A program made the position numbers and the translations under genes. Below the pieces are notes generated by a model. That model worked only from the letters and a program-made list of their open reading frames with translations, had not been told where the DNA came from and searched no databases. Below, piece by piece: positions 33,582 through 46,078 of a stretch of DNA of 64,000 bases (position 1 is its first letter; the number at the start of each line of letters is the position of its first letter). The stretch is taken from the NCBI GenBank assembly GCA_014871385.1, contig CM026433.1:13962023-14026022 (forward strand), given 5' to 3'. Source of the DNA: Ceratodon purpureus (lineage: Eukaryota > Streptophyta > Bryopsida > Pseudoditrichales > Ditrichaceae).

Positions 33582-36500
33582 CTACTTCTTCGCCAAGGGG
33601 TGACGCAAGATTCCACTCTCTAGGAGAAGCTTGACCTCGTTGAAGCTAAAGGTAGGCGCATGGATGAAAAGCTCGGCTTCGGGATCACGGTTGCAGACCT
33701 TCAAGAGTATGTAGTAAAGGTGCTTACAATACGTGAACTGAGTCCTGCCTTTGAACGTAGTCATCGTCTTCTTGAATGCTGGGCAAGTGCAACCAGGGTA
33801 AGAACTGATGGTAATCTGGTAACGTGTGATGTGAGGAGCGACGCCCGAATCCAGCCCAATGATGCAACCGTGGCCCGGCTCAGGTATCATGGTGACGGAA
33901 CGGAGGCGCGCTTTGAGAGACTCGGAGGAGCCCATGGATAGTCGCTGCGCCGGATTGGGACGAGTGGCAGTGCGCTTCACCATCTTGCCTTCTCTCTTGC
34001 CTGGGTAGCGGTCAGCGTCTGCAGGGACTGGCACCGAGTTGAGATTCGCAGGGGGCGGGGCAGAGGAGAAGAGGCGTCTTGGGGAGACCGGCTTTTTAGG
34101 CGGAAGTTGAAAGCCTGCTGCTTCGAGGGCAAGAATCTCAGTCAGTTTTAGATTAGTACCTAGTTTCACTGGCCAGACCTCTGGAATGGAGGGGAATTCC
34201 TGGTCCTTTGAGTAGTGCGCTACCCACTTGCGCTTAGAGCCTTTCACGCAACGCTCAATATCGTCGGAGCAGAAGAAGAACTCTGTCTTCTCAACAGTGT
34301 TCCTGCGATAGTTAGTCCACAACCCAGTGTAGGTCGGTGCAGCTGTGCAATGGGGCCCTCTGACGATTCTCTCAGTGCACTTCTTCTTCGTTTCAGCTCT
34401 TTGGGCCCAGCAGCACTTTGCAGAAAGTTTGTGAAGTCTCGAAATGTGCCACTCCTTCACGTCCACCTTGGTTTCTTCAACGGCGTTGACATGGCGAATT
34501 CCGCCCTTGTTCACAGGTGAAGGTAAAGGGGAATGAACTTCCCGGGCAGGAGGTTGCGTACATTGTACCTCGGTGTCGTGTTCGGAGTCGTCTTCCTCAA
34601 TGACGGGCATCTGCATAGGGCGAGCCCTGACGGCACGTCTTGGGCCTCTTGGGCGTGAGAAGTTTGTCTTGTCCGGGCGATGAGACTCCTCGTCAGCTCC
34701 GATAAGGACGTCGGCTTTTCGCTTCTGTGAACCGAAGACTTCCGCTCCAGGCATGATAGGCTGACGAGTGCAGAACTCATCCGCGCCTGGCATATCGAGC
34801 ATGGGCTTGTCGAGCACTGTAGGATTTCCCCATTTCTTCGCGTTGCGTTCAGCCATCCGGAGCCGGAGTTCCTTCTTGGATGGTCCTGTTCCGCCGACGT
34901 CACCTTTGAGGAACTGGTAGTAGTTGACAACCTGTAGAAAAGCCCGAACGAAATCGTCCACGGTAGCAACGTACAGGTCGTTCCCATTGTTTCCTGAAGC
35001 TTGGAGCCACTTGTTGTGAACTGTTTCGGCGAGGTTACAGGTGGGCATCTCTGTGAGTTCTTCTTTCGTGAATTTCTGCAGATTTGACAGTAGCTGCCGT
35101 TAGATTCACGGATTACAGGTTTCTAGGTTAGGGCTAGGAAACCAGCATCAAAAACATGAAAACAGAGTGCAGAGATAATACCTCGGTCATGAATCCCCCC
35201 CACTGGCGGAAGCGGTGGTGCCAGAATGACAGCCACTGATCGAGTTTGATGAGCCCGCTCTCGCCAACGACCCCGGTGGATGCCCACCATGCTCGCAACG
35301 CGTGGTACAGAGTTTCCGCCTCTGCCATGCTGGTCGCATTCTTGTACTGAGTGCACATCTTCTTGTGCTGTTCCCAGAGTTCTTCGGGGAAGTGCTTCTG
35401 CGTATACGCCACCATGTTCTGAGTCCAGTGGAACAAGCACGACCTCTCCCGGTCCTCCATTGGGTCCTCTTTATTGCCATTGCCGTAAAGGATTCGCACT
35501 GCATTCCAATTTGCCTGTGCGTTATCCGCCATGAACCCCTTGAAGTTCGGCGCTGCAACGCCATTGATCTCCATGACCAGGTTCAGGTTTTTCCAGAAGA
35601 CGAGCTGGGCGTCCGTGTCCTCGGACTGCATGTCGCAAGTGGCGATTGTCATCACGCGGCAGTAGGTGGCGTCGTACACATGGCACGCCATGGTCGACCA
35701 GTCTTTGACGCGTTTGACATGGTCGAACATGATCCATGCGTTCTCCAAGTCGCCACCAGCTTGCATACGGCTGACCAAGTCGACACCACTTCCCGGCCCG
35801 ACCTCCGACATCTTGAAGACGAAGACTTTGTCACGCATAGCTCCCTGACCAGGAAACCTATTCTCCTGGACATACGCCCAGAGACTGTTACCACGGAGCT
35901 TGGTGATACCGTCCATGATTCCGTACCTGTTGAATTTTTTGAAGGTGGCGACTTTGTTGCGGATGTTTGGTGACGCCATGTCTTTGCATCGATCCAAAAC
36001 AGGAACCAGCTCCTCCATCGTCAGCTTCCTCGGTGGTGCATCCTCGGGCTGTAGGAGGTAGCTCCCGATGAGGAGTTTGCTCGCCTCCAGGACAACGGCG
36101 CTCTTTGTTGCTTTGTTGTTCATCTCTACCTGCTCTTCTATTAAGCTACTAATCTCTGCTTTAGAGTCTCTGTAGTCTCCTACTTTCACTGGATGATGAT
36201 GTGTTCCTATGTGAATACACGCTCTAGTCTGATTCGGTTTGCCCACAACGTAATAAATCTTAGCCTCGCATGTAGCTACACATGATGGAGGTTCTTTACA
36301 TACCTTGCACACTAGCGTGGAGTCAGATGGAGGAGGCTGGTCCATGAGAAAAGCTTGCAGGGTACAGCCTTCAAACTCAGTCTCGTTAACCTCGAAGATC
36401 TTGGAAACACGCTTGAGGAAGTCACACTCCACGTTCGTGCAACGCAACCATCCGACGCATGTGGAACTTCGGAAAGAGAGTCCGAAGTCGTTTTTGATGT

Positions 36501-37260
36501 TTGTTGTGATGGTCTTGGTCCACAAGTGTCCGTCGTATCGTTTATCCATTCCCTGCATAGACTTGGCGGCGAGCTTAGAGCATCCTGCAGCAGCTGGGGG
36601 CAACTCAAATAGAACCGGACCATCAAACTTCGCAGGTAAGTACTCTACTCTCTCGTGTCTAATAGTGGAATAGTCTATCTTCTTCAAAATGTTTTTCGAC
36701 CCACGCGTCTTAGCAATCTCTTTAAGGAGCGGAACAATGCTAACTGTGACCTGGGACAATGGAGGTGAGACATTAGAAGGAGGAGCATCTGCATGGACCT
36801 TAGGCACCAACTTGACGGGACTGACTTCGTCATCAGAAGAGAGAGATATGACGGTCGGAGGAGGTTTCTCTACATCTGAAGTCTCGGTACCAGGCTCGAC
36901 TTTGACTTTGACATCACGAGGTAAGGGAGTCTGAATTGTGCAAGTAGAAGAGCGACAGGGGGTGAGGATCTCAGTGGATGCAGCCATAAGAGAATCAGTA
37001 AGACCATAGACTCTATAGGATCCAGGGAGGAGTCTCCACTGCAACATGTTGTTCTCATCTCTCACTGAAGGTTGCCCGAGGGTGTGGGTAACCTCGGCAG
37101 TAACGTCATCAAAGATCTCCTCCTCTATACTGATGGAATCCTCACGAAAATGGAATCTGAGACTGAGGCGAAGAGAGGACACCGTAGCTAGACCATCGTC
37201 ATCTACGCGAAACCTAAGAGGGATGCCCATGCCTTGGGCGTACAGACAGACCATCCCCAT
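33582..37260 (-). CDS. MULE-type transposase with WRKY/GCM1-like and SWIM zinc fingers
   Basis: Two minus-strand exons, 37,260-35,182 and 35,075-33,582, join in phase to 1190 aa without stops; the first ATG is at 37,260. The N-terminal 250 residues contain a Ser/Thr/Pro/acidic linker. At about residues 255-380, a Cys/His region (GWLRCTNVECDF, then CKVCKEPPSC, ending HIGTHHHPVKVGDYR) resembles the WRKY-GCM1/FLYWCH zinc fingers found ahead of MULE catalytic domains. The DDE region follows (VYDATYCRV, GFMADNAQANWNAVRIL, RSCLFHWTQNM). Exon 2 starts with NLAETVHNKWLQ, typical of MULEs. It ends with a SWIM zinc finger, CTCPAFKKTM...YCKHLYYILLKVC, near the C-terminus. Family role: cut-and-paste transposase acting on long terminal inverted repeats. 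It is divergent from the methyltransferase-like gene across a 0.8-kb spacer. A decayed relative of its C-terminus lies at 48,237-49,073. Confidence 0.85.
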
Positions 37261-38057
37261 ATTCGCAGGCAACACAAATATACTAGAGGAAGAAGGAAGA
37301 AGAGTGAGTGTAGTAGCAAAGCAGTATCGCGAGAGCGAAGTGAGAGGAATGATGCATCGCTGTTGATCATTTTATTCAAATTGGAATGTCCATGTGGACG
37401 ACTAGGTAAAGATTCATTCTGCTACGTAACGAATGTATGATTTTAGAGAGACGGCGCTAACTAATTATGATGTTGCTTTTTGCAGGCCCATAGATATGTA
37501 GTAAGATTTTTAGAATATTGCGTCGCGTATTTGAATGGTGGAGCAGATTCTATTTTTTATGGGGTGTGATTGGAATAAAAAGAGCCGTCTATTCCTTCTG
37601 CATTTAAAACAATAAATATATAGAATTTGAATTAATCAAATTCATGCATTAGTTATATATTTATAAGACTAATGCAAGCATATGATTTATTCAAATTCTA
37701 TATTTTATTCAGTGTTAGAGTTCCTCAATTTTCATAATAAATTACTGGACAGACAGACTGTGAGTGAGATTAGAGTGAGCCGTCACTTGCATCCATATTT
37801 GATACAAGTATTTCTGTGCTTAATTCAAATCTTTTAATATTATGTGGGCTTTGTTTATTCTCTTCCAATATAGATAGATCTCATCAGCTTTAATTCAAAT
37901 TTCAATTTATTTATAGTTTTCATTAATTCAAGTAGGTTTAGAATATGGGAAGTATTTAGGGCTGAGTCAGGGGGGTTGCAGGTTTGGGATACATAAGTTA
38001 GAGGGAAGTTAGGAGGAGAGCTATATTGTGAGGAGACTTCTCTCGTTAGTTAGACAT
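37261..38057. promoter_or_regulatory. Divergent promoter region of the MULE-like element
   Basis: The 0.8-kb AT-rich spacer lies between the two ATGs (37,260 minus, 38,058 plus). It includes inverted AATTTGAATTAATCAAATTC-type sequences near 37,625-37,705. Both MULE genes are presumably driven from here; no single TATA box is assigned. Confidence 0.45.
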
Positions 38058-41000
38058 ATGAAGGACAGTGGAGGGTCAGCTCCCTCCACTTATGTCACTC
38101 CTAGGCGTAGAAGAAAACCAGGTGGTACAGATTTTACTAACAGGAGATCGAGGAAGAGGAGAGAATTAAGTAGGAAGTCAAAGTCGAAAGGCAACCTCTT
38201 GAGTGCACCTCTGAAGGTTCGAGGAGCTGGGCTGCCTGTGGCAATTAAATTTTGTAGCATCCGTAAACTCATTCTAGAGTCCATAGTGGAGGCGGAAGAT
38301 GAGGTTTTAGAGGATACCGCAGTTGAGCATGAGGAGCATGAAGTAATAAGTAGCGGAGAGAAACATCTGGAGATGACGGAAGAGCTAGGATTGAATTGTA
38401 GTCCGACTTTGGAGACACCGCAACCTTCTTTCGGATTCAAGGAGTGTACGACAGGAGGGACGGATTCTCAATCGGGCGACCATGGTAATATAGATGTGGT
38501 AAGTTTCAGAATCCATCAATTAAAAGATATTAAATGTAAATTATAGGTGGTTTGAAGTAATGTCTTTGCTGCGGGTTCGTTGTTTTACTGTTTAGAGTAG
38601 TGAAGCTGCATGAATCTGAACGGTTGTTCAAAATAAAAGTGGAGTAGTAAGTTCTGTCGTAGTCCTAAACATTTGCGCAGATTGGCGACTCGTTTAGGAT
38701 TGAGCAAGACGTTGAAGAGGAGAAGACGCCAGAAGTGGGTACGGGCGAGGAGTCAGATCATGAGACGTTGAGAAAAGTCGCTAGGAGAGCAAGACGCCAA
38801 ATTATGGAGGCGGGCGAAGGTGGAGAACTACTTGCTGCTACACGAGCGGGGCGAGGGCACCCTGGAAGTCCTACTGAAACTAGTGGGGAGGATAGTGATT
38901 CGCTCGACATTGCGGTAGGCCCAGGAGAAGCGGACATTGATGAGGGGTCGGCCCGAGGGAGAGGTCGAAGGGGTGAGGTGAGGGGTCGAGGGAGGGGTAA
39001 GGGTCGAGGTGGGAGGGGGAAAGGCCCTTCGCAAGCCCCATTGCTTCACACACCCGCGGCCAGAGAGGAGATCGAGAAGGAGATGGAGGGGCGAGGAGAG
39101 GAGCGTGAAGAGCTCGAGATGGCGAGTGAGGGAGGTGGCACGGACCGCGGCCCTGCTACTGATCAGGTGAGCATACTTCAAGTGGAATTGGGGTTGTTTG
39201 GAACTTGGGAGGATAGATGTAATGGAATTGTGGGTGTCGATGCACTTGGAGAGAGGAGTCAGTTCTTGAGAGAAGAGGTCGCGGGGGGGATTGTGAGGGA
39301 GGAGGGGGAGAATGTGGGGGGGGACTTTTTTGTTGAGGTGCTGCTGGAGCCTGCAGCCATGGCCGCGGCCCTCGCAGCTTATGTGGGAGCAGTTGAGGCT
39401 GCAACTGTGGAAGCCGCCCCGGGGGAGCAGCCCCTCGCATGGGCGCATTCGGATCCGAAACTCCTTCACGAGGAGGGGGAGAATGTGGGGGGGGACTTTT
39501 TTGTTGAGGTGCTGCAGGAGCCTGCAGCCATGGCCGCGGCCCTCGCAGCTTATGTGGGAGCAGTTGAGGCTGCAACTGTGGAAGCCGCCCCGGGGGAGCA
39601 GCCCCTCGCATGGGCGCATTCGGATCCGAAACCCCCCCACGAGGAGGGGGAGAATGTGGGGGGGGACTTTTTTGTTGAGGTTCAGATGGAACCTGCAGCC
39701 ATGGCCGCGGCCCTCGAAGCTTATGTGGGAGCAGTTGAGGCTCCAACTGTGGAAGCCGCCCCGGGGGAGCAGCCCCTCGCATGGGCGCATTCGGATCCGA
39801 AACCCCCCCACGAGGAGGGGGAGAATGTGGGGGGGGACTTTTTTGTTGAGGTTCAGATGGAGCCTGCAGCCATGGCCGCGGCCCTCGAAGCTTATGTGGG
39901 AGCAGTTGAGGCTCCAACTGTGGAAGCCGCCCCGGGGGAGCAGCCCCTCGCATGGGCGCATTCGGATCCGAAACCTCCCCACGAGGAGGGGGAGAATGTG
40001 GGGGGGGACTTTTTTGTTGAGGTTCAGATGGAGCCTGCAGCCATGGCCGCGGCCCTCGAAGCTTATGTGGGAGCAGTTGAGGCTCCAACTGTGGAAGCCG
40101 CCCCGGGGGAGCAGCCCCTCGCATGGGCGCATTCGGATCCGAAACCCCCCCACGAGGAGGGGGAGAATGTGGGGGGGGACTTTTTTGTTGAGGTTCAGAT
40201 GGAGCCTGCAGCCATGGCCGCGGCCCTCGAAGCTTATGTGGGAGCAGTTGAGGCTCCAACTGTGGAAGCCGCCCCGGGGGAGCAGCCCCTCGCATGGGCG
40301 CATTCGGATCCGAAACCCCCCCACGAGGAGGGGGAGAATGTGGGGGGGGACTTTTTTGTTGAGGTTCAGATGGAGCCTGCAGCCATGGCCGCGGCCCTCG
40401 AAGCTTATGTGGGAGCAGTTGAGGCTCCAACTGTGGAAGCCGCCCCGGGGGAGCAGCCCCTCGCATGGGCGCATTCGGATCCGAAACCCCCCCACGAGGA
40501 GGGGGAGAATGTGGGGGGGGACTTTTTTGTTGAGGTTCAGATGGAGCCTGCAGCCATGGCCGCGGCCCTCGAAGCTTATGTGGGAGCAGTTGAGGCTCCA
40601 ACTGTGGAAGCCGCCCCGGGGGAGCAGCCCCTCGCATGGGCGCATTCGGATCCGAAACCCCCCCACGAGGAGGGGGAGAATGTGGGGGGGGACTTTTTTG
40701 TTGAGGTTCAGATGGAGCCTGCAGCCATGGCCGTGGCCCTCGAAGCTTATGTGGGAGCAGTTGAGGCTCCAACTGTGGAAGCCGCCCCGGGGGAAAATGA
40801 TTGGGAAAATGATTTCTGTAATCTGCAACTCCTTGTTTTATTCTAGTTCTTTTATGCTTTGTATATAAATCTCATAAAATGCATACCGTTTGTGTTGTAG
40901 GAGCTCACTGAGCAATTCACCGCAAGTGACTTTGATGGCCCAACTCCAGCAGAAACTGAGGTAACCTGTTTTCATTTGTTTTCGGATTTCAACGTAGCCT

Positions 41001-44000
41001 GATTTATCGAACTTCCATAGTAATTTCTAATTTTCTGCTGAATGCTTAGTTGAGAATATGACAATGTTTTTGTTCTTTTTCTCTAGGTATTCTCAGATGC
41101 ACCCTTGTCCATCAGTTCGCCGATCTCAGTGATCAATGTCTCCGACCTCTCGGATTCATTTGATCAGCCCCACTTATGTAGGTGTGATCTGAGCAACCCT
41201 GTAGGTTTAGGTAGTGGACCTCTCGAGGTCCACTCTCCTCAGTACATGCCTACGTCTCCTGTCTATGAGCCTACATCCCCGGGCTACATGCCTACCTCTC
41301 CAAGACTTGGGACCCCGCCTATGTCTCCACCTTCTCCATCCTCGCCTATTAGAGTCAGGAGGCCAGCTCATGTTGTCTTCGCCCTGCCAGCGATATTGCC
41401 ATGCCTTGTCCAGCAAACCAGGCGATTTTGGAAGAGGCGCCGTCACTGGAACTGTAGACAGGCTAGGGAGTATTATAGTCGTGCACGACGCACATAGTGG
41501 CCTAAGCTCTACTTATTTCTGCTGCAGCTGATTGTGTTCTTAAAAGAGATGTACCAGTCTGAGAATTAATTCTTTTATTCTACTTTATTGTTTTTGATTT
41601 GCTTAAGTTCATTGACTTCGAATCAACTCTAAGTACGTATGACCTTGGACAGGTAACTCAAACACAGGATCAGTTGCCAGCGCCATCTTGTCCAACTGAT
41701 TTGACAAATGCAGTGGACAGTGAATTGGAGCACAGGAAACATTTCAAATTGGACTCTACAACCGTCATCAACGATCTCCGAATACTCCCAAAGACGAAGT
41801 CCCGTATGCTTGTACCCCTCTGCAGGATGCAGTCAATGGCAAAAGTGCGACCGGTAGGCGAAATGGGAGTTCAACATTTGGAGCGCGAGTTTGTCAATGG
41901 ATATAGAGATGGGGACCGGGTCATGTACATTTCCATGTACAACCACGAAGAGAAGACAGCCGAAGTCACTCCGGAGATCAAGGCTGACTGGAGCCCTTGT
42001 TGGCAAAAAGTCAATGATGCTTTCGAAGATGAGCTCTTGGCCGACCCGGACTGGAAGGAGTTCTCTGGGAAGATGTTCTATGTCTGGGAAGGAAACCATC
42101 GCCTTGCCGCTTGGTACAGACATATCAACAACCATCACTATGAAGATCCAGCTTGGCACATCTCCGTGCATTGCATTGTTCTTGACCCCCGCGGTCATGT
42201 GGGAAACCTTCTTCATGTCATGCACGACATCAACTGGTAATAATTTTTTCCCTACTTTTTGTCCCCACTTCTTGAAAGCAGGTTGTACTTCAGGGCTTTA
42301 ACTAACTACCATATCTTCGAGCAGGTCTACAGAAAATGATCATGTGAAGAGTAATCTTCCTGCAAAACTCTTTCGTATTCGCTCTTTTGGTGTGATGAAA
42401 TTGGAGGAATTCAAGGATCTGCTCTCACCAGCAGAGTACCAATTATGTTTGAATCACAAACCATCGATTCCAGGATGGTTTACTTTGCCAACCAAAATCT
42501 TCATCGCATTTCTTTATCGTGTAAGCACTACTTCCCCACCCCCCCTTACGATTCTAAATGTCATCAATTGCCGTGCTCTGTACACTCAGAAGTTGATAAT
42601 GTTTATTTTCCAGAGAGAAATCGTGGCTGCTTCAGACGAAGCAGCCAGGACCTACAAGGAGAAGACACCCATTACAGAGCAAACTGCCGCAGGGGTTTGG
42701 GATGCTATGTCTGCTGCTTCGTCCGACATGATCAACTACATTAAGAAGAAGGACTTCACCAAGTACCTGACCATTGCCAATCCCAAAAACGGTGATGACT
42801 TCCTTGCGGAGGTGAGTTTCGACCCTTGACATTTCTACTTTACTTTCCTATAACTATTTTCAAATCTAATCTTCCCTATCATGTATTGTTCTCTTCCCAG
42901 ATCAATCGGCATTACAGTGATTTTTCCAAGCCCGAGATGACAGTGGATAAGCTTCAGAGGATTGTTCCCGCAAATGTTGATGCCAGATTTAAAGCCCGTT
43001 GGCTGAAGTGGTGGAACTCTTCACCAAGTGCACGACAATCTTACAGATTTCTGCCCCAAGACTTTAAGGAGACCGAGTTGGAGCCCTGGTTGAACAAGGC
43101 CACATTCTGGGCTGCGGTAGAACTCTTCAAACTTCTTAACAATCACTAAAACCTCTTCTTTTTTGTTTAATGTCCATGTTCACCTCAACGACATTACCTT
43201 TCTGTGGCAGTTGGAGGATGCTGTTACTCGGGAGTTTGATGACATCTGTAAGACCGAGAACCTTGTCATCAAGTGGAAGTCCTTCCCGGGACTGTTGCGG
43301 CCAGACGCATATGTGGAGAGCTGGCGTATTCTCCTTTGGGAAAAGGCCTTCCCCGCATTTATTAGTACCCGCGCAGAAAAGCCTTTTGATAAGAAGTCAG
43401 ACTTTTCCACTTTTCCGGGAGCAACAGATGTTGTCAAGCGTGTGACATACCGGTAGGACATTTATGAACTTCGACTTTGTATTGTTTTACCTTTTCGCAT
43501 TTCTTTATTGTCAATAATATGTTTCTGATACATGGCAGTTGAATTTTATTAGGTACTTCAAGAGAGAGCTGGTTCCAAAAGGTGCAATTGACCCTGAGAA
43601 GTTCCCTTCATACTTCGCGTCCTGGATTCAGAGAGGCTCTGATCAGTGTATTTATACTCCTCTGCAGCTGAAGAGGTACAGCTCGTCCCACCTAGCCGCT
43701 GGGTGTTGGTACCTCGATTGCATTCGAGGATTCGTTATTGAGTCTGAAGCGGAGCTCAAAGCTGAGCTTGACGCGGGATCAATAGCCATCGACGATTCTG
43801 GAGACGGTTCTGATGAGGCCGAAGGCCTCCAGGATCAATCATCTGCACCTCCACGGAAGAAAGGGCGGGGGCGGCGACTGCGAAAGCTGGGTGCTACGTC
43901 CCAGGGCTCTCAGGAGACTGGTGCAGAGTCCTCCGCCCCGGAGAAGGGCGCTGCCGTTCCATCTCCTGTGATTGTCGTTCCAAATCCGTCCCCTACTCCT

Positions 44001-45661
44001 GCGCCTTCATCGGTCAGTGCATCCGCTATCACCAGAGGTCTTCTGGAGCAAAGGAAGGCCAGACTTCTCCCGGCAAGCACCTCCTCCGCAGGAACTCCCC
44101 ATTCCACTGGTGTTTCTATCATCAACTCATCCGTGACCCCGTTACTCGTTCGTAACATGGAGCTCAAAGACAAGGGTGGCCATCCGGATTGGGTGAAAAC
44201 TCTAGAGTTCGTGCGCAAGGTATGATTCTCTTCTTCAATAATTAATATTACGTACACTTCAATTAATTTCATATAGTCTAACCCTATAGCGTTGTTTCTC
44301 CAGTTTGGACGTGGGCGGCATAACCAAGTTCCTGAGCGGTGCGAGGTTGAGAATCATCTTGGAGTCGACTAGATCATTGTAGACATCCCTGAGAATCTTC
44401 CTGTCCCTCTCATTTCCGACCCCCCTACAGTGATTCCTCCTTGGAACTCCCGTGAAAAGGATTATGTGTACGACATTTTCTATTTCGCAAGTCTTTACTT
44501 GCAGAATGATGGCGCTTTGTGCATCATCTACAACAATGATCAAGCGTTGGCTACGGAGATTCTCGAAGAAGCTAGCGCCACTAAGTTCGTCCTTTACAAA
44601 GACTGGTGGGGCTTCAATGAGCTCGGCCTCACTTCTCCTACGAACCCCGGAAACCTGGTAATTTCATCCTTTCCTTTCCTTCAGTTTACTTAGTACTATC
44701 CCTTCCGTTTATTCATTCTGACATAATTTGGTTGATTGCAGACTAATCGGTTCTGGATCCGTGTCTTCGTTCGTGGTGGCGTGCCGCCATCTAAGTTCTC
44801 CTTTCAAACGAAGAAATCCGATGTCATACATGGCGACCTCAACATTACCGAGAGTGATGCGATTTTCAACTTTATCGACGTTGACTCTCAGCAAATGAAT
44901 GGGGATGTTCCATGGAGAGGGCCAAGGGAAAAATCTCCTGGGATGATGCAGAACATAATTGGAGAGCTCTCGAAGCCCGGCGACATAGTCCTGGACTGGA
45001 AGGCAGGAACAGGTAACCGTTCTTACATGTTTCTACAAAATTATTTCTCTGATTCCTTTCTCAGTTCTCACGTCTTCACCTTGCTTTGAGTTGCAGGGGC
45101 CTCTGTCAAGGCTTGCCAGGCTATTGGTCGTCATATTATAGCTTTTGAGGATGACAAAGCCATATTCAACGCCCTTCTCAAACCGTATATGGCAGCAAAA
45201 TCTCCCATGGGCCCCCCTAAGCATCCTAGACCGGCAGCAGCAGAGGAAGCACCAGCAAAGAAACAAAGACCCACTAAGTATTGTAAGTCTTACTCTAGAA
45301 TTTGTAGGTTTCGTGCAATACATCTAGTATTATTTCTGTACGCAAATTTCCCTATTTGATCTAACCACTTCTGGCTTTCTATTGCAGAGTAGTTGTGACA
45401 ACACCGCCAAGTGGGCATAGAGCCGTGTTCACTCCATCGTGGCGTCTTCATTCCAGCCCGGTTCAGCCTTTTATTCTTCCGGACTATGCAGAGGGCTTAG
45501 CACAAGCGCTTCAATGTGGTGCACTTAGATATGTTCCAAGTCGGCCCACTAATTTTGATCCCAGGGCCCTTCTATTTGTCGATGAAGAGGCTGTAGAAGG
45601 AGAGTCTGCGTCATCGGGTTCTGAGAGTGGGAGTAGCGACTGTAGCATCTTCGAAGTTTGA
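38058..45661 (+). CDS. ParB-like plus beta-class DNA N4/N6-methyltransferase-like protein of the MULE-like element
   Basis: Exons with GT-AG borders: 38,058-38,498, 38,681-39,166 (or on through the 171-bp repeats to about 40,800), 40,901-40,960, 41,087 to about 41,400, about 41,608-42,236, 42,325-42,520, 42,614-42,811, 42,901-43,116, 43,211-43,452, 43,553-44,219, 44,304-44,657, 44,742-45,012, 45,097-45,282 and 45,390-45,661. Phases agree except at the unresolved join at 41.4-41.6 kb. The N-terminus is Arg/Lys-rich. Exon 4 has three heptads YMPTSPV, YEPTSPG, YMPTSPR. Exon 5 is ParB/sulfiredoxin-like (MFYVWEGNHRLAAWYRH). The C-terminal exons match N4/N6 DNA methylases in beta order: IIVDIPEN and PPW, then GALCIIY, and last a motif-I-like DIVLDWKAGTGASVKA with GRHIIAFEDD. 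An in-frame TAG (44,370-44,372) precedes the catalytic motif, so this copy may be broken. Methyltransferase activity is inferred, not shown. Confidence 0.7.
39302..40795 (+). repeat. Nine tandem 171-bp repeats
   Basis: Nine copies at an exact 171-bp spacing; AATG starts at 39,311, 39,482, 39,653 and so on to 40,679. Copies 3-9 are almost identical, copies 1-2 differ slightly, and the last is truncated. The unit is 57 codons and stays open on several frames of both strands. In the gene's frame it reads acidic/Ala-rich (ENVGGDFFVEV, EPAAMAAALEAYVGAVEA). A GTGAGC donor at 39,167 would make the array intronic; without it, the array is coding. Both fit the downstream phase. Confidence 0.95.
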
Positions 45662-46078
45662 AAGAGGCCTCGCTCTATCATTGTTTCCATTTAATTTGAT
45701 GTGATTTCAGTGGAGTTGATTATATACTGCATCGTCTACTCTATTGCAAAGCACTAAAATATTCATGATTCTCATTTCCTGTTTATACTCGTGTATACCT
45801 TGCCTTCTTTATGTTCTGTGAAAGTTGTTTCTTTCCTTGTGCATTTACATAATCCTATGAAAGAATTATTTGTTTGATCTAGAACTCAACGCCTGATCAT
45901 TGTATCTTGTCCAAACCCATGATAAATCTAAAGGAATGTATGCATGACGTCATCATGACATCAGCCCTAATTTGTATCTTTGTGAACAAACGTAATAAAT
46001 TCTTACCAGAGATAACCCTAAATTCCACGGTAATATACTCTTTTTCTAAAAAAAGAGTAAAAATTAAGCCTTCATTTA
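45662..46078. other. 3' flank of the methyltransferase-like gene inside the MULE right arm
   Basis: AT-rich sequence, likely 3' UTR and subterminal DNA. TTCCACGGTAATATACTC near 46,023 repeats the CCGTGGAA motif of the terminal arm. No gene is seen. Confidence 0.5.

Noticed and set aside
35187-36934. Several 60-125 aa frames opposite or within the MULE transposase
   Set aside because: All are shadows of the long minus-strand coding exon.
38828-40828. Minus-strand and alternative plus-strand frames of over 500 aa across the 171-bp repeats
   Set aside because: The repeat length is divisible by three and lacks stops in several frames, so these are shadows of the repeated plus-strand unit.
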